From Mycolicibacterium houstonense (lineage in GTDB: Bacteria; Actinomycetota; Actinomycetes; Mycobacteriales; Mycobacteriaceae): a stretch of DNA of 51,431 nt. Location: positions 2,210,306 through 2,261,736 of the forward strand of contig NZ_LT546207.1 in NCBI RefSeq assembly GCF_900078665.2. Reading direction: 5' to 3'. The notes under the pieces are model-generated. The model saw only the letters and a list, made by a program, of their open reading frames with translations. It searched no databases and was not told the DNA's origin. Each line of letters starts with the position of its first letter. The first letter of the stretch is position 1. Of this stretch, positions 34,658 to 43,463 are shown one piece after another. The position numbers and the translations under genes are program-made.

Positions 34658-35812
34658 ATGACCATCACCGAGCCCATCACGACGAACCCACGGGTGGCCG
34701 CGGCCGAGCGGATCGCGGTCCGGTGCGTCGACTCCGACGTGCATCCCATGCCGCGGCGTGGCGAGCTGATCGAGTACATCCCCGAACCGTGGCGCAGCAA
34801 GTATTTCTTGAGCCACAAGGTCGGCGAGCAGATCTACTACGACGCACCGGATTACGCCCACGCGTATGCGATGCGCGTGGACGCATTCCCGCCAGACGGC
34901 GAATTCGCCTGCAGTGACCCAGATATGGCCCTGCGTCAACTCATCATGGAGGCCGGCTCCGACATTGCCATTCTGGAGCCGACACACTCGGAGCACCGCC
35001 TGGGCGAGGCGACCGCGGCGTACTGCACGGCCACCAATCTGTGGCTGGCCAACCACTGGCTGGACAGTCACAACAACTGGCACGAACGCTGGCGCGGATC
35101 GGTCTGTGTGGCCATCGAGGAACCGCACCTGGCGGTGTCCGAGATCGAGCAGTGGGCCGAACACCCGTACATGGCACAGGTGCTGATCAAGGCCGAGCCG
35201 CGGCCGTCGTGGGGTGATCCGAAGTACGACCCGATCTGGGCGGCGGCCACCAAGCACGACATCACCGTGAGCTGCCATCTGTCCCGCGGTGAATACGAAA
35301 CCCTACCGACGCCACCGGTGGGGCTGCCGAGCTACAACCACGACTTCATGGTCAGCTACTCGTTGCTGGCGGCGAATCAGGTGATGAGCCTGATCTTCGA
35401 CGGGGTCTTCGACCGGTTCCCGACGCTGCGCATCGTGTTCGTCGAGCACGCGTTCACCTGGATCCTGCCGTTGATGTGGCGCATGGACGCCATCTACCAG
35501 GCCCGCAAGAGCTGGATGGACATCAAGCGCAAGCCCAGCGAATACGTCAAGGACCACATCAAGTTCACCACCCAGCCGCTGGACTACCCCGAGGACAAGA
35601 CCGAGCTGTCCCGAGCCTTCGAATGGATGGAATGCGAGAAAATCCTGCTGTATTCCAGCGATTACCCGCACTGGACCTTCGACGATCCCCGCTGGCTGGT
35701 CAAGCACCTGCCCGAGCACGCGCGTGAGGCCATCATGTTCCGCAACGGGATCGAGACGTACAAGCTGCCCGAGACCGTCCCGGTGCTCGAGGGACAGGTC
35801 AGGGTGTTCTGA
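34658..35812 (+). CDS. Amidohydrolase family 2 protein
   Basis: 384 residues from ATG 34658 (GAGGGAG upstream), 20 bases after its paralogue. DSDVHPMPRRGEL stands at the metal-binding DxHxH position with Asp for the first His. VSCHLSRGE, VFVEHAFTWILPLMWRMD and LLYSSDYPHW are the later barrel motifs, and the SSDYPH Asp is retained, unlike in its partner. The two differ in active-site residues and may form a heteromer or act in sequence. Reaction unknown; hydrolysis or decarboxylation of a ring-derived intermediate is plausible. Confidence 0.8.
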   Translation: MTITEPITTNPRVAAAERIAVRCVDSDVHPMPRRGELIEYIPEPWRSKYFLSHKVGEQIYYDAPDYAHAYAMRVDAFPPDGEFACSDPDMALRQLIMEAGSDIAILEPTHSEHRLGEATAAYCTATNLWLANHWLDSHNNWHERWRGSVCVAIEEPHLAVSEIEQWAEHPYMAQVLIKAEPRPSWGDPKYDPIWAAATKHDITVSCHLSRGEYETLPTPPVGLPSYNHDFMVSYSLLAANQVMSLIFDGVFDRFPTLRIVFVEHAFTWILPLMWRMDAIYQARKSWMDIKRKPSEYVKDHIKFTTQPLDYPEDKTELSRAFEWMECEKILLYSSDYPHWTFDDPRWLVKHLPEHAREAIMFRNGIETYKLPETVPVLEGQVRVF

Positions 35813-35813
35813 G

Positions 35814-36206
35814 ATGGCCGAACCGGAGAAGCCCAAGCGGCTCGCGCAAGGCCGCGAACACGTGGTGGCCACCGTCGACGAGATCCCGCCCGGGACACAC
35901 AAACTGGTACCGATCGGGCGGCACGGCGTCGGTGTGTACAACGTCAACGGCACGTTCTACGCGATCGCCAACTACTGCCCGCACGAGGGCGGACCGCTCT
36001 GCTCGGGCCGGGCTCGGGGCCGCACGATCGTCGACGAGGGCGTGCCCGGCGACGCGGTGATGGTGCGCGACAAGGAGTTCATTTATTGCCCGTGGCACCA
36101 GTGGGGTTTCGAGCTGGCAACCGGCACCACCGCGGTGAAGCCCGAATGGAGTATCCGCACCTATCCGGTCCGGGTGGTTGGAGATGATGTGTTGGTGATG
36201 GCATGA
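35814..36206 (+). CDS. Rieske [2Fe-2S] ferredoxin
   Basis: 130 residues. The Rieske motifs CPHEGGPLC and CPWHQWGF give the two-Cys two-His ligands, with an insertion of about 26 residues between them (SGRARGRTIVDEGVPGDAVMVRDKEFIY). Starts one base after the amidohydrolase stop and overlaps the hydrolase by 4 bases. It is small enough to be a soluble electron carrier. No oxygenase alpha subunit occurs in the window, so its partner is unknown; a sensor or amidohydrolase-associated role is possible. Confidence 0.85.
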   Translation: MAEPEKPKRLAQGREHVVATVDEIPPGTHKLVPIGRHGVGVYNVNGTFYAIANYCPHEGGPLCSGRARGRTIVDEGVPGDAVMVRDKEFIYCPWHQWGFELATGTTAVKPEWSIRTYPVRVVGDDVLVMA

Positions 36207-37132
36207 GCGAGCTCGCGAGCGAATCAACGGTTCTGGCAGCAGTTCCGCAACTCAAGCCCGGCGAGAAGGCCATGGAGATCAACGGCGGCAACGTCGTCTA
36301 CGAAATCCTCGGCGAAACAGGTGATTTCATCGCCCTGACCCCCGGCGGCCGGTTCAGCAAGGATATTCCAGGGCTACGACCGCTGGCCGAAGCCCTGGTC
36401 GAGGGCGGCTACCGGGTGCTGCTGTGGGACCGGCCCAACTGCGGCAAGTCCGATGTGCAGTTCTACGGGCAGAGCGAATCGCACATGCGGGCCGAGACGC
36501 TCTACCGGCTCATCACCGCCCTGGGAATCGGGCCGTGCTTCATCCTCGGCGGTTCCGGCGGTGCGCGGGACTCGATGCTGACCACCATGCTGTACCCGGA
36601 GATCGTGCGAAAGCTGGTGGTGTGGAACATCGTCGGTGGCGTGTACGGGTCCTTCGTCCTCGGCGGCCATTATGTCACGCCGAGCATCCTGGCGGTCCGG
36701 GGCCTCGGCATCGAAGGGCTGCTCAATGTGCCGGAGTGGCGCGAGCGGATCGCGGAGAACCCCGCCAACCGGGAGCGCCTCCTCGATCTCGACGCCGACG
36801 AGTTCCTCAAGGTCATGCTGCGCTGGCTCAACGCGTTCGTCTCCAAGCCCGGCCAGACCATCCCCGGCGTGCCCGACGAGATGTTCGACAACATCACCGT
36901 GCCGACACTGATCATCCGAGGCGGTGAGAACGACTGGGATCACCCCAAGCGCACCTCCCTCGAAGTGAGCTGTCTGATCAAGGGCTCCAAGCTGATCGAT
37001 CCGCCGTGGCCTGAGGACGCCTGGGAACGCGCCGGCGAGCGGTTCGCCCAGAGCGGCGGGAAGACGTTCTGCCTGTTCGACACCTGGGTGCAGGCCGCCC
37101 CCGCGATCCTCGACTTCCTGAGGTCCTCATGA
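36203..37132 (+). CDS. Alpha/beta hydrolase
   Basis: 309 residues. The nucleophile elbow GGSGGAR gives Ser118, and the HGG-equivalent loop reads LTPGGRFS. RVLLWDRPNCGKSD is a strand-4 motif typical of C-C or ester hydrolases (MhpC-like). The acid is probably in LIIRGGENDWDHPK. The catalytic His is not obvious near the end (CLFDTWVQAAPAIL has none), so activity is uncertain. It overlaps the Rieske gene by 4 bases and ends 26 bases from a converging hypothetical gene. Confidence 0.8.
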   Translation: MSELASESTVLAAVPQLKPGEKAMEINGGNVVYEILGETGDFIALTPGGRFSKDIPGLRPLAEALVEGGYRVLLWDRPNCGKSDVQFYGQSESHMRAETLYRLITALGIGPCFILGGSGGARDSMLTTMLYPEIVRKLVVWNIVGGVYGSFVLGGHYVTPSILAVRGLGIEGLLNVPEWRERIAENPANRERLLDLDADEFLKVMLRWLNAFVSKPGQTIPGVPDEMFDNITVPTLIIRGGENDWDHPKRTSLEVSCLIKGSKLIDPPWPEDAWERAGERFAQSGGKTFCLFDTWVQAAPAILDFLRSS

Positions 37133-37158
37133 GGGTGGCGAGCACAGTCCTGTCGCCT

Positions 37159-37632
37159 TCACACCGTCCGGATGTGCACCTCGCAGTTCAGCGAAGCCTC
37201 CAGGGCGGTGTGGATGCGGCTTTCCGGGATGCGTGCCAGATCAGACCGGTCCAGGGTCACCGTCACCACGTCCCAGCCGTCGCCGTCGACAGACCGGCTG
37301 ACTTCGCCCGTCACGCCGAATCCGGCCAGCACGCCGCGGACGTCGTCGTCGGTGCCACGGCTGACGAAGGTGACCACCCCGGCGGCCGGGCTGGTGCCAA
37401 ACGCCTTGGCGCACAGCTCCATCACGATGGCCTGCAACTCTGGTGCGTTCTCGCCGGCGATCAGCACCTCGACTTCGCGGCGATGCGCGGGCAGTCCGGA
37501 GAGCTCATTGTTCAGCACCTCGGCGCCGCGCTCACCCAGCAACTCACGAAGTGTTGCCATGCCGTCGGATAGCTGCTTGGCCCCGAGCTCACCGGCCGGG
37601 TCCACTCCGACGCGCACCACCGCAGTTCTCAT
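37159..37632 (-). CDS. Hypothetical protein, 157 residues
   Basis: ATG at 37632. A soluble alpha/beta protein with no recognised family, starting MRTAVVRVGVDPAGELGAKQ. Two halves each look like a small ferredoxin-like or ACT-like fold (VEVLIAGENAPELQAIVMELCAK; WDVVTVTLDRSDLARIPESRIH). It is divergent from the NuoF-like gene, separated by 27 bases, and converges with the hydrolase. Coding is supported by mycobacterial codon use and close fit between neighbours. Function unknown; the tight divergence suggests a link with the flavoprotein/ferredoxin pair. Confidence 0.65.
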   Translation of the reverse strand: MRTAVVRVGVDPAGELGAKQLSDGMATLRELLGERGAEVLNNELSGLPAHRREVEVLIAGENAPELQAIVMELCAKAFGTSPAAGVVTFVSRGTDDDVRGVLAGFGVTGEVSRSVDGDGWDVVTVTLDRSDLARIPESRIHTALEASLNCEVHIRTV

Positions 37633-37659
37633 GCCGGTAAGCCTAGCCGGGGACGGGAT

Positions 37660-38949
37660 GTGACGATGACAGCCGAACTGACGGTCGCGGCATGGCCGGG
37701 ACTCACCCCGCGTCTGTTGCGGGTCGGGCCCGAAGGCTTCGCCGACTATCGGCACGCGGGAGGCTATGCGCCCCTTGCCGATCCGGACCACCTGCTGTCC
37801 GAGGTCGAGGCGAGCGGATTGCTGGGCCGCGGCGGTGCCGCCTTCCCGATGGCGGTCAAGCTGCGCACGGTACGCGACAACGGAGCCGAGGCCACCGGAA
37901 CCGTGGTGATCGCCAACGGCGAGGAGGGCGAGCCGGCCTCGATCAAAGACCGTTGGTTGCTGCGCAACCGTCCGCACGTCGTGCTGGACGGCCTGCGGCT
38001 GGCCGCGGGCATCGTCGGCGCGGACCGGACCGTGGTGTACGTCTCGGACGCTGCGGCGGCCGACAGCGTCGAGCGCGCGCTCGCCGAGCTCCCCGGCGAT
38101 CTGACCGAAGCGCCGGTCGAATTGCTCACCGTCGCTGCGGGTTACGTGGCCGGAGAAGAGACCGCTGCGGTGCACGTGGTCAACGGTGGCCCGGCCAAGC
38201 CCACTGACAAACCCCCGCGCCCGTTCGAGGAAGGGGTCGCTGGCAAACCGACGCTGATCAGCAACGTCGAGACGCTGGCCCACCTCGCCTACCTCCACCA
38301 GCACGGCGCCGAGTCGTTCCGCGAACTCGGGACCGACGCGTCTCCCGGGACGTTTCTGGCCACGATCACCGGAGGCGGACGCGCACCCGCGCTGTACGAG
38401 CTGCCGCACGGCGTCGCATTCGCCGATCTGCTGACCGTGCACGGGGTCTCCCCCGAACACGTTCGCGGCGCGCTCATGGGTGGGTACTTCGCCGGCTTGG
38501 TCAACCGCGACATCGTCGGGGCCACATTGGATCACGAGTCGGTGCGAGCCCTGGGCAGTGGATTGGGGTGCGGTGCGATCGGCATCCTGACCGCTGACTG
38601 CCCGGTGGCAGTGGCCGCGTCGGTGCTGGCCTACTTCGACCGGGAGAACGCCGGCCAGTGCGGATCGTGCTTCAACGGCACCGCCGCGATGGCGGCCGTC
38701 GCGACCGGGCTACGTGACGGCGTGGCCACCGAGGAGGACGTGGACCGGCTCAAGCGCTGGTCGGTGGTGCTGCGAGGCCGCGGCGCCTGCGCCACCCTCG
38801 ACGGTGCGGCCAACGTGGCGGCCAGCCTGCTCGCCCGGTTCCCCGACGAGGTGCAGCGCCACCTCGAAAATAGCTGTCAGACCTGCCTTTCCGGCGCTTT
38901 CACCGCCGCACGGCCATACGAAGTCGAATCCGGGGTGGTGCTGGTATGA
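37660..38949 (+). CDS. Stand-alone NuoF-like flavoprotein (NADH-binding, FMN, Fe-S)
   Basis: 429 residues from GTG 37660; ATG 37666 is possible. It resembles the 51-kDa subunit of complex I: GRGGAAFP (56-63) for the nucleotide, NGEEGEP (86-92) for FMN/NADH, and ISNVETLA. A C-terminal cluster site has Cys334, Cys337 and Cys377, but the third ligand of the normal CxxCxxC is Gly340. Extra CxxC residues (Cys406 and Cys409) may complete it. The neighbouring ferredoxin overlaps it by 4 bases, so this is likely an NADH:ferredoxin oxidoreductase feeding P450s. No other complex I subunit is nearby. Confidence 0.8.
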   Translation: MTMTAELTVAAWPGLTPRLLRVGPEGFADYRHAGGYAPLADPDHLLSEVEASGLLGRGGAAFPMAVKLRTVRDNGAEATGTVVIANGEEGEPASIKDRWLLRNRPHVVLDGLRLAAGIVGADRTVVYVSDAAAADSVERALAELPGDLTEAPVELLTVAAGYVAGEETAAVHVVNGGPAKPTDKPPRPFEEGVAGKPTLISNVETLAHLAYLHQHGAESFRELGTDASPGTFLATITGGGRAPALYELPHGVAFADLLTVHGVSPEHVRGALMGGYFAGLVNRDIVGATLDHESVRALGSGLGCGAIGILTADCPVAVAASVLAYFDRENAGQCGSCFNGTAAMAAVATGLRDGVATEEDVDRLKRWSVVLRGRGACATLDGAANVAASLLARFPDEVQRHLENSCQTCLSGAFTAARPYEVESGVVLV

Positions 38950-39167
38950 GGATCAAGCTGGATCGAACGTTGTGTGATGGATTCGGGTTGTGCGCCAAGC
39001 ATGCGCCCGATTACTTCCCCCTGGATGACTGGGGATACGCCGTGCTCAAAGGCGACGGCAACATCTCGGCGGCCGACGAGGACGCGGTTCGCCGCGCCCT
39101 GCTCGACTGCCCGGTGCACGCGATCATCGAACTGAAAGACAAGAGAGCCGAGCGCGACGCAGGTTGA
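38946..39167 (+). CDS. [3Fe-4S] ferredoxin, partner of the NuoF-like protein
   Basis: 73 residues. Ligands are Cys10, Cys16 and Cys55 in CDGFGLC and CPVHAI, with Phe13 at the variable cluster-adjacent position (the CxxFxxC type). The start overlaps the NuoF-like stop by 4 bases, a layout expected of a reductase and its acceptor. Probably passes electrons to a P450 of the cluster. Confidence 0.86.
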   Translation: MRIKLDRTLCDGFGLCAKHAPDYFPLDDWGYAVLKGDGNISAADEDAVRRALLDCPVHAIIELKDKRAERDAG

Positions 39168-39176
39168 CCCGCCAAG

Positions 39177-39219
39177 TGTGGATCACCGATAACTGCAACT
39201 GGTAACGTGATTCTCCACA
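39177..39219. repeat. Imperfect inverted repeat in an 82-base gap
   Basis: TGTGGATCAC (39177-39186) faces GTGATTCTCCACA (39207-39219), complementary except for a three-base insertion, around AACTGCAACTGGTAAC. It lies 31 bases before the next start. Could be an operator or leader hairpin of the downstream gene. Confidence 0.35.
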
Positions 39220-39249
39220 TCGAATAACCCGCTTACCACCGGAGACGAG

Positions 39250-40905
39250 TTGTCACAGATACCGGGACGTCCGCTCCCGACGGTCACCACGCTCAACGAG
39301 TACTTCTGGACCGCGGGCGCCGATGGGGTGCTGCGCATCCAGGAGTGTCAGGACTGCAGCGCGCTCATCCACCCACCCCAGCCGGTCTGCCGGTACTGCC
39401 ACAGCCGCAACATGGGTGTGCGCGACGTGTCGGGGCGGGGATCGCTGGCCGGGTTCACGGTCAACCACCGCTTCGGATTTCCCGATCTGCCGCCGCCGTA
39501 CGTGGTCGCCGAGGTGGCGATCGCCGAGGATCCGCGGGTCCGGTTGACGACGAACATCGTGGACTGCGATTTCGACGACCTCAAGCTCGGGATGCCGGTC
39601 GAGGTCGATTTCCAGCACATCGAGGACGTCTGGCTGCCGGTGTTCAAACCGTCGACGGACACCACGTCCACCCCGCCGGTCGCCGAGCCCGTCGCGCCCC
39701 AAGACGTCGCCAACCACGTGCGCCCGATGCTCACCAAGCAGAAGTTCGAGGACCACTCGGCCATCACCGGCATCGGGATGTCCAAGATCGGCCGTCGGCA
39801 GATGGTGCCGCCGCTGGCGCTGACCATAGACGCCGCCGAAACGGCCGTCGCCGACGCCGGTTTGACGTTCGACGACATCGACGGGCTCTCCACTTACCCG
39901 GGCCTGGCGATCGCTGGGATGGGGGAAGGCGGGGTATCCGCCCTGGAAGGCGCGCTCGGGCTTCGGCCGACCTGGATCAACGGTGGGATGGACACATTCG
40001 GCCCTGGTGGCTCCGTCATCGCGGCGATGATGGCCGTCGCCACCGGGCTGGCCCGCCATGTGCTGTGCTTCCGCACGCTGTGGGAGGCCACCTTCGGCCA
40101 GCTGGTCAAGGAGGGCAAGATGTCCCCTCCGATGGGTGGCCGCAGCGACAACTGGCAACACCCGTACGGCGCGACCTCCGCGGCGCACACGTTGGCGCAG
40201 AACGCCGGTCGCCATTTCGACCGGTACGGCACCACGCGCGAGACGCTCGGCTGGATCGCGCTGAACCAACGCGCCAACGCCGCGCTGAACCCGACCGCCA
40301 TCTACCGCGAGCCGCTCACCATGGACGACTACCTGTCGGCGCGGATGATCACCACACCGTTCGGCCTGTATGACTGCGACGTGCCGTGCGACGGCGCGGT
40401 GGCCGTCATCGTCTCGGCGGTGGATGCCGCTCGCGACCTGGCGAAGCCGCCGATCCTGTTCGAGGCGGTGGGCACTCAGATCATCGAGCGCCTCGACTGG
40501 GACCAGACCACGCTCACTCACGAACCACAGGTGCTGGGCCAGAGTGCGCACATGTGGTCGCGAACCTCGTTGCGTCCCGGCGATGTCGATGTCGCCGAGC
40601 TCTACGACGGGTTCAGTTTCAACTGCCTGTCCTGGCTGGAGGGTCTCGGCTTCTGCGGCATCGGGGAAGCCAAGGACTTCCTCGACGGCGGCCACAACAT
40701 CGCCCGCGACGGCGTCATCCCGCTCAACACCCACGGCGGTCAGCTCTCGCACGGCCGCACCCACGGTATGGGCCTGATTCACGAGGCCGTCACCCAGCTG
40801 CGCGGCGAGGCCGGCGAGCGCCAGGTCAAAGACGCCCGCGTCGCCGTGGCCAGCAGCGGTGGTCTGACCCCCAGCGGCGTGCTGCTGATGCGCCGGGACG
40901 ACTGA
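39250..40905 (+). CDS. DUF35 (Zn-ribbon/OB-fold) fused to a thiolase/SCP-x-like domain
   Basis: 551 residues from TTG 39250 (GGAG five bases upstream). Residues 1-150 are a DUF35 domain with a zinc ribbon (Cys33, Cys36, Cys47, Cys50) and an OB-fold. A linker (PSTDTTSTPPVAEPVAP) leads to a thiolase-like domain ending with NTHGGQLSHGRTHGMG, the SCP-x motif. The usual thiolase Cys position (TFGPGGSV) has no Cys, as in the steroid retro-aldolase Ltp2. In cholesterol degradation Ltp2 works with the DUF35 domain of ChsH2; here the two are one chain. Likely a side-chain or hydroxyacyl-CoA aldolase. Confidence 0.82.
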   Translation: MSQIPGRPLPTVTTLNEYFWTAGADGVLRIQECQDCSALIHPPQPVCRYCHSRNMGVRDVSGRGSLAGFTVNHRFGFPDLPPPYVVAEVAIAEDPRVRLTTNIVDCDFDDLKLGMPVEVDFQHIEDVWLPVFKPSTDTTSTPPVAEPVAPQDVANHVRPMLTKQKFEDHSAITGIGMSKIGRRQMVPPLALTIDAAETAVADAGLTFDDIDGLSTYPGLAIAGMGEGGVSALEGALGLRPTWINGGMDTFGPGGSVIAAMMAVATGLARHVLCFRTLWEATFGQLVKEGKMSPPMGGRSDNWQHPYGATSAAHTLAQNAGRHFDRYGTTRETLGWIALNQRANAALNPTAIYREPLTMDDYLSARMITTPFGLYDCDVPCDGAVAVIVSAVDAARDLAKPPILFEAVGTQIIERLDWDQTTLTHEPQVLGQSAHMWSRTSLRPGDVDVAELYDGFSFNCLSWLEGLGFCGIGEAKDFLDGGHNIARDGVIPLNTHGGQLSHGRTHGMGLIHEAVTQLRGEAGERQVKDARVAVASSGGLTPSGVLLMRRDD

Positions 40906-40919
40906 AGCGTGCGCACGCC

Positions 40920-41801
40920 ATGAGTAACACAGCTCCGCACCCGAGAGTGGTGATGGTCGACGGCGTCCCGATATCGGCGCTGGTTGCCGAATCCCCTGAC
41001 CCGCGGGCTGTTCTCGTCGCGCTGCACGGCGGGGCCACCACGTCGGCCTACTTCGACTGTCCCGGCCATCCGGAGCTGTCGCTGCTGCGGAGTGCGGTGG
41101 CGCAGCGGTACACGGTGATCGCGCTGGACCGCCCGGGATACGGCGCGTCGGCGGCCTACCCCGATGCGATGGCTCGACCCGAACAGCGTGTCAACCTCGC
41201 GGTCGGCGCCATCCGGCGCATCGCCGGGGCGGCCGGCCTTTTCGTACTGGGACATTCGATGGGCTGTGAGCTGGCTGTGCACCTGGCCGTGCAGCGGCCC
41301 GAGGTGCTCGGCGTTTCACTGGCCGGCACCGGCCGCCGGTATCACCCGGCCGCCCGGGAACTGCTCAAAGACGCATCGCCACAACGTCGTCCGCGCGGTC
41401 TGCGCGAGCTGCTGTGGGAACCCGCCCGGCTGTACCCGCCCGATGTGATCGGGGCCGGGTTGTCCTCGGACGGCACCGCGTACGAAGGTGATGTCGTCAA
41501 AACCTGGTCGTGGCAAGACTTTCCGGTGCTGGCGGCACAGGTGAAGGTCCCCGTCCAGTTCCTCGCCGGCGAATACGAGAACGTCTGGGAATCCGATGCC
41601 GAAGCCCTCGCGAGTATCGGTGCGATGTTCACCGCGTCACCGCGGGTACGGACGGGCGAACTCGCCGACAGCGGCCACAACCTCAGCGTGGGCCTGACCG
41701 CTCCGATCTACCACCGCGAGGTGTTGTCGTTCGCCGACGAGTGTGTGAACGACAGTGCCCGCGATGCTGTGAAAACCGATGTGGAAGTGGAGGCAGGTTG
41801 A
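40920..41801 (+). CDS. Alpha/beta hydrolase
   Basis: 293 residues from ATG 40920. It has LHGGATTSAYFD (oxyanion region), ALDRPGYGAS, and the nucleophile elbow GHSMGCE with Ser113. The acid is near FLAGEYENVWES, and the His is in ADSGHNLSVG. All three catalytic residues are visible, so it should be an active esterase, thioesterase or C-C hydrolase. It overlaps the following dehydrogenase by one base (TGATG) and follows the DUF35-thiolase gene by 14 bases, so it is in the same operon. Confidence 0.82.
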   Translation: MSNTAPHPRVVMVDGVPISALVAESPDPRAVLVALHGGATTSAYFDCPGHPELSLLRSAVAQRYTVIALDRPGYGASAAYPDAMARPEQRVNLAVGAIRRIAGAAGLFVLGHSMGCELAVHLAVQRPEVLGVSLAGTGRRYHPAARELLKDASPQRRPRGLRELLWEPARLYPPDVIGAGLSSDGTAYEGDVVKTWSWQDFPVLAAQVKVPVQFLAGEYENVWESDAEALASIGAMFTASPRVRTGELADSGHNLSVGLTAPIYHREVLSFADECVNDSARDAVKTDVEVEAG

Positions 41802-42619
41802 TGCGAGTCGGATTTATCGGGCTGGGCAGCCAGGGTGCACCGATGGCCCGGCGAATCGTCGAAGGCGGCTTCGAAACCACGCTGTGGGCGCGACGCGCGG
41901 CCTCGCTGGAGCCCTTCGCCGACACCGCGGCCAAGACCGCGGGCTCCCCCGCCGAACTGGCCGCCGCGAGCGATCTGGTCTGCCTGTGCGTCGTGGGCGA
42001 CGACGATGTCCGCCAGGTGCTCGACGGCGAGACGGGGGTGTTGGCCGGCCTCGCGCCGGGCGGCGTCATCGCCATTCATTCCACGGTCCACCCCGACACC
42101 TGTCGCGATCTCGCGGATAAGGCTGCCGCCCAGGGCATCACGGTGATCGACGCCCCGGTGAGCGGTGGCGAGCCCGCCGCGTCGGCCGGCACCCTGCTGG
42201 TGATGGTAGGCGGTGACGAAGAGGTCGTCGAGCGGGTCCGCCCGGTGTTCGCCACCTACGCCGACCCGATCGTGCATCTCGGCGGGGTCGGCGCGGGCCA
42301 GGTCGCCAAGATCTTGAACAACTTGCTGTTCAGCGCCAACCTCGGCGCGGCCATGAGCGCACTGGAACTCGGTGAGGCACTGGGGGTTCCGCGTCAGGCG
42401 CTGTGCGAGGTGATCACGCGAGGCTCGGCCACCAGCAAGGCGCTCAACAGCATCGCGATGTTCGGCGGCACGTTGGACAACCTGGCACCGATCGCCGGGG
42501 CGCTGCTGCAAAAGGACTGCCGACACGCGGCCAGCCTGGCCAACGATGCGTCGGCCCCGCAGGGGGCAGTGTTTGATGCCGCCGACAATGCCCTCGCCAT
42601 CATGAACCATCCCCGCTGA
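41801..42619 (+). CDS. Hydroxyisobutyrate-dehydrogenase-like NAD(P)-binding oxidoreductase (first of a tandem pair)
   Basis: 272 residues. It has the N-terminal dinucleotide motif GFIGLGSQGAPMARR, the substrate loop IDAPVSGGEPAASAGTL, and the catalytic Lys region GGVGAGQVAKILNNL, all typical of beta-hydroxyacid dehydrogenases. An adjacent paralogue begins at the last base of its stop codon. It probably oxidises a small beta-hydroxyacid or reduces a semialdehyde released from the pathway. Confidence 0.85.
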   Translation: MRVGFIGLGSQGAPMARRIVEGGFETTLWARRAASLEPFADTAAKTAGSPAELAAASDLVCLCVVGDDDVRQVLDGETGVLAGLAPGGVIAIHSTVHPDTCRDLADKAAAQGITVIDAPVSGGEPAASAGTLLVMVGGDEEVVERVRPVFATYADPIVHLGGVGAGQVAKILNNLLFSANLGAAMSALELGEALGVPRQALCEVITRGSATSKALNSIAMFGGTLDNLAPIAGALLQKDCRHAASLANDASAPQGAVFDAADNALAIMNHPR

Positions 42620-43407
42620 TGCGCGTCGGTTTCATCGGCGCAGGCCGGATGGGCGCACCGATGGTGCGGCGCCTGGCCGAGGCCGGCCACCAGGTGCGGG
42701 CTCTCGGACGCGACGACGAGAAGCGCGCCGCGGTAGCCGAACTCGGGGCCGAGCCGGTCGATTCGGCGGTCGCGGCGGTGGCCGGCGCCGACGTGACGAT
42801 CGTCTGCGTGTTCACCGACGAACAGGTGCGGGAGCTCTGCCCGGAGCTGATCGACGCGATGGCGGCCGGGTCGGTGCTCGTGCTGCACACCACCGGCAGT
42901 CCCCGTACCGCCGAGGCGCTCGCCCAACGTGCGGCGGCACGCGATATCGCGGTGATCGACGCCCCGGTCAGTGGCGGACCGCACGACATCGCGGCCGGGT
43001 CTGTCACGGTGTTCGTCGGGGGCGACGAGTCAGCCGTTTCCCGTGCCCGCGACGTCATGCAGTGCTATGCCGATCCGGTGCTGCACGTGGGCCCGGTCGG
43101 GGCCGGGCAACGGGTCAAGCTCGTGAACAACGCCTTGTTCGCAGCCCAGATCGGCGTGGTCGCCGAGGGTGTCCGTCTCGGCGACCGGCTGGGCATCGAC
43201 GAGGCGACGCTGCTGACCGCTCTCACCCACGGCAGCGCCGCGAGTCGCGCGCTCGGCGGTATCGCGGCCACCGGCTCGGCCGATGCGTTCATCGCACGCG
43301 TCGGCGAGTTCATCGGCAAGGATGTCGCCGTGGTCCGCCGGACGGTGTCCGAGCTGGACGGCAACCTGGGCCAGTTGGAGGGCCTGCTCGACACCGCGAC
43401 CCGGTGA
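42619..43407 (+). CDS. Hydroxyisobutyrate-dehydrogenase-like NAD(P)-binding oxidoreductase (second of a tandem pair)
   Basis: 262 residues. Shares MRVGFIGxGxxGAPM, IDAPVSGG and GPVGAGQRVKLVNNALF with the gene just upstream, so the two arose by tandem duplication and then diverged (the cofactor loop GRMGAP and the C-terminus differ). Overlaps its paralogue by one base. Last gene of this run, followed by 148 bases with a palindrome and then a P450. The two enzymes may use different substrates or form a heteromer. Confidence 0.85.
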   Translation: MRVGFIGAGRMGAPMVRRLAEAGHQVRALGRDDEKRAAVAELGAEPVDSAVAAVAGADVTIVCVFTDEQVRELCPELIDAMAAGSVLVLHTTGSPRTAEALAQRAAARDIAVIDAPVSGGPHDIAAGSVTVFVGGDESAVSRARDVMQCYADPVLHVGPVGAGQRVKLVNNALFAAQIGVVAEGVRLGDRLGIDEATLLTALTHGSAASRALGGIAATGSADAFIARVGEFIGKDVAVVRRTVSELDGNLGQLEGLLDTATR

Positions 43408-43463
43408 AGGGCCAGGGCAGCACGACCTGATCAGCGCCCATTTCGCGCTTTTCAAACACCCCC

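Noticed and set aside
39253..40782. 509-codon minus-strand frame over the DUF35-thiolase gene
   Set aside because: Antisense shadow with low-complexity composition.
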